Source: Chloroflexia bacterium (lineage in GTDB: Bacteria > Chloroflexota > Chloroflexia > Thermomicrobiales > UBA6265). From it: DNA of 10,111 nucleotides. Numbering within the stretch: the first letter of the stretch is position 1; each line of letters starts with the position of its first letter. Below are positions 7,479 through 10,111 of this stretch, in pieces. A model generated the notes under the pieces. The model did no database searches. It saw only the letters and a program-made list of their open reading frames with translations, and had not been told where the DNA came from. A program made the position numbers and the translations under genes. The stretch spans positions 1-10,111 of the forward strand of contig JACCYK010000593.1 in assembly GCA_013696525.1 (NCBI GenBank), in the 5' to 3' direction.

Positions 7479-8006
7479 CTATCGGTCTTCGACGAGGAAG
7501 ACCGAGACATCGGTGGAGGCACCGTCGGCGCCCGGGGCCAGGTAGGCGATGCCGCTGAACCCCGAGCCCTCGGTCTCGCCGAGGCCGATCACCAGGGCGC
7601 CGTTCGCATCAAGGACGCCGCCGATCTCACCGCAGGCGATGTAGACGGCGATCTCCTCGTCCGAAAGGTGCAGATTGACGACATGGTTGTCGGCGAGGAT
7701 CTGGTCGAGCGTCAACCCCACATTGCTAAACGATGTTTGCGCCGTCAACGCGTTCGACTGACCGACCGCTCCGCCTTCGGGAGCGGCCAAGTTCTCCAAC
7801 GGCCCGACAACCTCGCCCACCTCGTCACAGGTCCCGGTATGGATGTGGCCCGGCCTGGTCACGGCGCCGCTTGGCGTGGCCTCCGGCGTCGCGTCCTGCG
7901 CCAGGCTCACGGCAGTCAGGCTACCGACCGCGATACTGGCGAGCAGGACCGGTGTCAGCACCAGTCGACCCACCGCATGCCACGAGCTTCGCCTTCGAAT
8001 GTCCAT
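7479..8006 (-). CDS. Secreted cysteine-pair protein with an ATP-E-ATP linker
   Basis: A 175-aa exported protein of unknown function. Residues 1-36 are a signal peptide: basic MDIRRR start, hydrophobic LVLTPVLLASIAVGSL, likely cleavage near VSLA-QD. A short Ala/Thr/Pro/Glu linker (38-47) leads into a domain of about 125 residues. That domain contains HIHTGTCDE (54-62, Cys60), a LTLDQILADNHVVNLHLSDEEI stretch with His108 and His113, ACGEIGG (Cys125), GALVIGL, and the C-terminal TDVSVFLVED. The same features, without the histidines, occur in the C-terminal half of the neighbouring 396-aa protein, so the two are paralogues at domain level. The HxHxG-C start is reminiscent of CHRD-like beta-sandwich proteins, which is a guess. 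Two cysteines 65 residues apart suggest a disulfide or, with the histidines, a metal site. The ATG follows GGAGG with 8-base spacing. It lies 152 bases downstream of its larger neighbour and may be co-transcribed or use its own promoter. Confidence 0.85.
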   Translation of the reverse strand: MDIRRRSSWHAVGRLVLTPVLLASIAVGSLTAVSLAQDATPEATPSGAVTRPGHIHTGTCDEVGEVVGPLENLAAPEGGAVGQSNALTAQTSFSNVGLTLDQILADNHVVNLHLSDEEIAVYIACGEIGGVLDANGALVIGLGETEGSGFSGIAYLAPGADGASTDVSVFLVEDR

Positions 8007-8128
8007 CCGCGCCGCCTCCAGTCATCTACTCTGATTCTGCCATTGCCGCCGCCAGATATCTCACTCGCAACGTTGCGTGGCACAATCTGGTACCGCGACG
8101 TTCATCCGCATGAACTGCCGCTAACTGT

Positions 8129-8134
8129 ATCATA
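8129..8134 (-). promoter_or_regulatory. Possible -10 element (TATGAT) upstream of the 175-aa secreted gene
   Basis: TATGAT on the minus strand lies about 123 bases before the start codon at 8006, in an AT-richer patch. No good -35 lies 17 bases upstream; TTGACC overlapping the end of the 396-aa gene is 22 bases away and would instead pair with TAGCTT. A perfect 12-bp palindrome CGCAACGTTGCG at 8066-8077 falls in the presumed leader. The promoter is weakly supported. Confidence 0.35.
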
Positions 8135-8158
8135 AGCTACAAATCATTGCCCGAGCGG

Positions 8159-9349
8159 TCAACGATCGGCCACTGGCCTGGCAGGCAATCGCGCCAGTTC
8201 CGGTTCAACGTCGATCGCGGCGGCGTCGGGGGCCGCCGGAAGACGAGCCGCGGATTCATCCTCGACGAGAAACACGGACACATCCGTTCGCGTCGGATCG
8301 AGCACATTGGGCGCCAGGACAGCGACCCCGACCGCGCCCGAGGCCGCGACCTGGCGCAGACCGACGACGAGCGCCCCGTCGTCCGCCTGCGTGCCGCCTA
8401 CCTCGCCACAGGCAACCGCGTTTTTCGTCAACGTATCGGATGCCCCGATGACGACAGCATGCGCATCGCCCACGAGCACGTCGAAGCCGATGCCGATGGT
8501 CGTCAGCGAGCTCCGCGTGACCATGGCGCCCTGGTGCCCAATTGGCTCCGCGAACGGTGATATCGAAACCATTGTTAGGTCAGCCATCGCCGCCCGCGTT
8601 TGGGCTACACAATCGCCGGCCTGAATCCAGGCCGGATGGCCCTCGATGACCACGGTGTTCGCCGGACGAGAGACTACCATCGGCTGCAATTGGCCGATGG
8701 CGGCTTCGCCCACGATGTACAGCCGATGCACAAGCTCCGGCTGGAGGTCCGTCCCCGCGAGCGCCAAGGCGATGGCTTCGCTTCCGGCGTAGCGTGCCTC
8801 GAGATCATATGTGCCAGACGTAACGTCGGCAGGCACGGTCGATCCCGCGTACTGGAGCGCGGGAAACAGGACGTCGCCACCCGTCACCGCGATGTCGAGC
8901 AGGCCGGTATCCGCCGAGCCACCAATCACGTCGAGCCGGGCGACACTTGGGGGCAGCGGCGAGAGATCGATCGGATAGACGCCGATCCTGAGGTCTTCCG
9001 CCGGGCCCAGGATCGCGAGATCGGCGGTATCGCCTGGCTCGAGGACGACATCGGCCCGGCTCAGGGCGTCAGGCCGCTCCCCGCCCGACGGAACAATCGT
9101 GACGATTCTATCGCCTGACCCAAGCGTGATCGGATCGGTGACCGCGGCAAAGGTCAGACCGACGAAGACCAGCGTGTCGTCGACGTACAGGTCGATCCCG
9201 CCGACCGCCGGCGCGCCGTGGACGACCTGGACGGTGGTCCCATCGACGTCAGCGTTTGATTGGGCAAGAATCGAAGAGAAGTTAACAGCAGCCAGGAGCG
9301 CGGCCAGCGGTAGTGCCACGATCAGGTGGCGACGACGCCATGAGAACAT
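8159..9349 (-). CDS. Secreted DUF4397-like protein with C-terminal cysteine-pair domain
   Basis: A 396-aa exported protein. Residues 1-30 are a signal peptide (MFSWRRRH, then a long hydrophobic run ending SSILAQ). Residues 38-128 match DUF4397 style: VQVVHGAPAVGGIDLYVDD, then a GD-RIVTIVPSGG strand and LEPGDTADLAILG. Residues 135-216 look like a second, diverged copy (LDVIGGSADTGLLDIAVTGGDVLF, YDLEARYAGS, RLYIVGEA). Residues 235-364 align with the whole mature part of the adjacent 175-aa protein, sharing a Cys at 247 (AGDC), ACGEVGG (Cys314), GALVVGL and TDVSVFLVED. A Pro/Ala-rich tail of about 30 residues ends the protein. DUF4397 domains are beta-rich and extracellular with no known catalytic role; a structural, adhesive or ligand-binding role outside the cell is inferred. 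The start at 9349 is preceded by GGAGGAGATGA; another ATG four bases earlier is out of frame. Confidence 0.87.
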   Translation of the reverse strand: MFSWRRRHLIVALPLAALLAAVNFSSILAQSNADVDGTTVQVVHGAPAVGGIDLYVDDTLVFVGLTFAAVTDPITLGSGDRIVTIVPSGGERPDALSRADVVLEPGDTADLAILGPAEDLRIGVYPIDLSPLPPSVARLDVIGGSADTGLLDIAVTGGDVLFPALQYAGSTVPADVTSGTYDLEARYAGSEAIALALAGTDLQPELVHRLYIVGEAAIGQLQPMVVSRPANTVVIEGHPAWIQAGDCVAQTRAAMADLTMVSISPFAEPIGHQGAMVTRSSLTTIGIGFDVLVGDAHAVVIGASDTLTKNAVACGEVGGTQADDGALVVGLRQVAASGAVGVAVLAPNVLDPTRTDVSVFLVEDESAARLPAAPDAAAIDVEPELARLPARPVADR

Positions 9350-9468
9350 TCATCTCCTCCGCCCGGTCCCTTGTCTCAGTCTTCGCCGTCCGTCGTCAGC
9401 AACGCCGGATGCGACCTGGCGAGACCGCGCCGCCGGTTTCCGAACCAGTGCGCTCTTCGCCGCACAAC
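9350..9468 (-). promoter_or_regulatory. Leader region of the DUF4397-like gene
   Basis: This stretch carries the ribosome binding site GGAGGAG (about 9354-9360, minus strand) for the start at 9349. I find no convincing -35/-10 pair in it. Because a strong stem-loop lies just upstream at 9469-9500, the gene either has an atypical promoter here or depends on read-through from the 41-aa gene. Confidence 0.35.
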
Positions 9469-9500
9469 AGAACAGCCGGGCAGCTCCGCCCGGCTGTTCT
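9469..9500 (-). terminator. 13-bp stem-loop after the 41-aa membrane peptide gene
   Basis: AGAACAGCCGGGC (9469-9481) is the perfect reverse complement of GCCCGGCTGTTCT (9488-9500), with a 6-base loop. On the minus strand it lies 55 bases after the stop of the 41-aa gene and is followed by GTTGTG, a poor T-run. It is the strongest hairpin I found in the window. Terminator or attenuator between the small gene and the DUF4397-like gene is the likely role. Confidence 0.65.
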
Positions 9501-9555
9501 CAGGAATGCTGATGGTGACCATGCGACCGGGCTTACCAGCGTCGCGCCCTGGCCG

Positions 9556-9681
9556 CTAGGCCGGCTGGATCGCCAGCAGCGCCGCCAGCGCAACCACAAT
9601 TAGACCGACCGCGAAGACGCCGCGCACCACGACATCACTCAGCTGCAGCGAATCCGCCGCACGCCGTTCATTCTCCGTCAC
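9556..9681 (-). CDS. 41-aa single-span membrane peptide
   Basis: A short gene below most gene-finder limits, of unknown function. The GTG start at 9681 follows GGAGAAGGGGAAGGGATTC, giving a GAAGGG ribosome binding site. The peptide has a charged, polar N-terminus (MTENERRAADSLQLSD, residues 1-16), then a single hydrophobic helix of about 20 residues (17-37, containing FAVGLIVVALAALLAI), and ends QPA. The likely orientation is uncertain, with the N-terminus probably cytoplasmic because of its arginines. GC-rich third positions are typical of the neighbouring genes. Its reality is supported by three flanking signals: a near-consensus promoter about 107 bases upstream, a good ribosome binding site and a 13-bp stem-loop downstream. 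It could be a component of a membrane complex or a regulatory small protein; I recognise no family. Confidence 0.65.
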   Translation of the reverse strand: MTENERRAADSLQLSDVVVRGVFAVGLIVVALAALLAIQPA

Positions 9682-9749
9682 GAATCCCTTCCCCTTCTCC
9701 AATTCCCGCTCTTCAGCCCGTCACACCAACCGCTTGCTCCCATCAGCAT
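9678..9749 (-). other. Possible 23-codon leader ORF overlapping the 41-aa gene start
   Basis: An ATG at 9749, with a second in-frame ATG at 9743, opens a frame of 23 codons. Its TGA overlaps the GTG start of the 41-aa gene (GTGA). It lies wholly within the leader after the promoter at 9788-9816. The arrangement fits a translationally coupled leader peptide. However, the ribosome binding site for it is poor (GGGGCACTGATCGC before ATG) and its sequence is Gly/Arg/Trp-rich and unremarkable, so it may be chance. Confidence 0.25.
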
Positions 9750-9909
9750 GCGATCAGTGCCCCACGACAGGCGTCAGCCTGACTTTGATTCTAGGGACAG
9801 GGTGCCTGCATGTCAACGCGTTTGGTCGAGGCTACGCACGATCGCTCACGCGTCGCGGCGAGCCTTAGGTAGCCTTCGGCACCGATGACGTTCGGGGCGT
9901 TGGCGGGAC
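9682..9909. other. Intergenic stretch upstream of the 41-aa gene
   Basis: It contains the promoter at 9788-9816, the possible leader ORF and a small hairpin (CAGGC-GTCA-GCCTG near 9769-9782) right at the expected transcript start. Beyond the promoter, up to 9909, I see no further gene, and no clear terminator for the gene that ends at 9910. Confidence 0.5.
9788..9816 (-). promoter_or_regulatory. Near-consensus sigma-70 promoter
   Basis: On the minus strand TTGACA (9816-9811, a perfect -35) is followed by a 17-base spacer (9810-9794) and TAGAAT (9793-9788, five of six -10 bases). Transcription would begin near 9781 and give a leader of about 100 bases before the 41-aa gene. It is the best promoter match I found in the window, and it lies clear of any coding sequence. 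Confidence 0.75.
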
Positions 9910-10110
9910 TCAACCATTCGGTTCGCCAGGCAGGGCGATGGGCGTTGACTGTCGTGCCAGTCGCCGGTGACGACGGCGGGCGATCCTGGCCGCGCGGTCC
10001 GCGATCGACTCGCCAGTCTCAATGTCCGGGTCGTCTTCGCCGCCGATCGGCGTGAAGTCCGCGCCAGGCTCGGCCTCCGCCAGGTGCCGATCGGTCCGGC
10101 GCAACCTCAT
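9910..10110 (-). CDS. Hypothetical charged protein, possibly partial
   Basis: The frame encodes 66 aa if it starts at the ATG at 10110, one base from the window edge; it may equally be the C-terminal part of a longer protein. It is rich in Arg, Asp and Glu, with an acidic middle (GGEDDPDIETGES, 23-35) and an Arg-rich stretch (RAARIARRRHRRLAR, 39-53) that could be helical or bind nucleic acid. Third codon positions are strongly GC, as in the other real genes here. I recognise no family. It reads toward the 41-aa gene but is separated from it by that gene's own promoter. Confidence 0.55.
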   Translation of the reverse strand: MRLRRTDRHLAEAEPGADFTPIGGEDDPDIETGESIADRAARIARRRHRRLARQSTPIALPGEPNG

Positions 10111-10111
10111 C

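Noticed and set aside
9396..9599. 67-codon minus-strand open frame overlapping the 41-aa gene
   Set aside because: It runs through the 13-bp hairpin, starts within the 41-aa gene without a ribosome binding site, and is Trp/Arg/Ser-rich. The 41-aa frame is better supported.
1..10111. CRISPR arrays, transposases, integrases, phage genes, tRNA or rRNA genes
   Set aside because: No regularly spaced repeats, terminal inverted repeats, recombinase motifs or cloverleaf structures were found on either strand.

Overview
The window is GC-rich (by eye roughly 60-65% G+C) bacterial chromosome, densely coded, with most genes on the minus strand. I see no insertion sequence, phage gene, CRISPR array, rRNA or tRNA. 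The protein repertoire suggests a Chloroflexota-like bacterium, perhaps of the Thermomicrobia lineage: secreted proteins with Ala-Thr-Pro-Glu linkers and DUF4397 modules, a flavin/F420-type luciferase-like oxidoreductase, a PadR regulator and a CNNM/CBS membrane protein. That assignment is inference from protein style, not from a marker gene.

Left half (277-5576, minus strand): five closely spaced genes that look like one operon. In transcription order they are a CNNM/CBS-domain 'hemolysin C/CorC-like' membrane protein, a DUF202 three-helix membrane protein, a PadR-family repressor, a luciferase-like (LLM) oxidoreductase and a fused permease-ATPase ABC exporter. Gaps are 10 to 60 bases. The stop codon of the first gene forms part of the ribosome binding site of the second. 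A PadR regulator next to a half-size ABC exporter is a familiar drug-responsive arrangement. The first gene appears to start with the rare codon ATT, placed exactly behind a strong AGGAGG.

Middle (5577-7478): a 313-base divergent intergenic region, then a single plus-strand gene for a class II CCA-adding tRNA nucleotidyltransferase/poly(A) polymerase with an HD domain. It is followed by a stem-loop in the convergent gap.

Right half (7479-10111, minus strand): two adjacent secreted proteins. The smaller (175 aa) carries a cysteine-pair domain that I can align over about 120 residues with the C-terminal half of its 396-aa neighbour, so they are tandem relatives. The larger one adds two N-terminal DUF4397-like repeats. 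Upstream is a 41-codon gene for a single-span membrane protein, driven by a near-consensus sigma-70 promoter (TTGACA, 17-base spacer, TAGAAT) and followed by a 13-bp stem-loop. The window ends inside, or at the very start of, a charged hypothetical protein.

The items most worth following up are the shared cysteine-pair secreted domain, the ATT start codon, the 41-aa membrane peptide with its leader ORF and promoter, and a marked excess of the palindrome CGATCG across the whole window.
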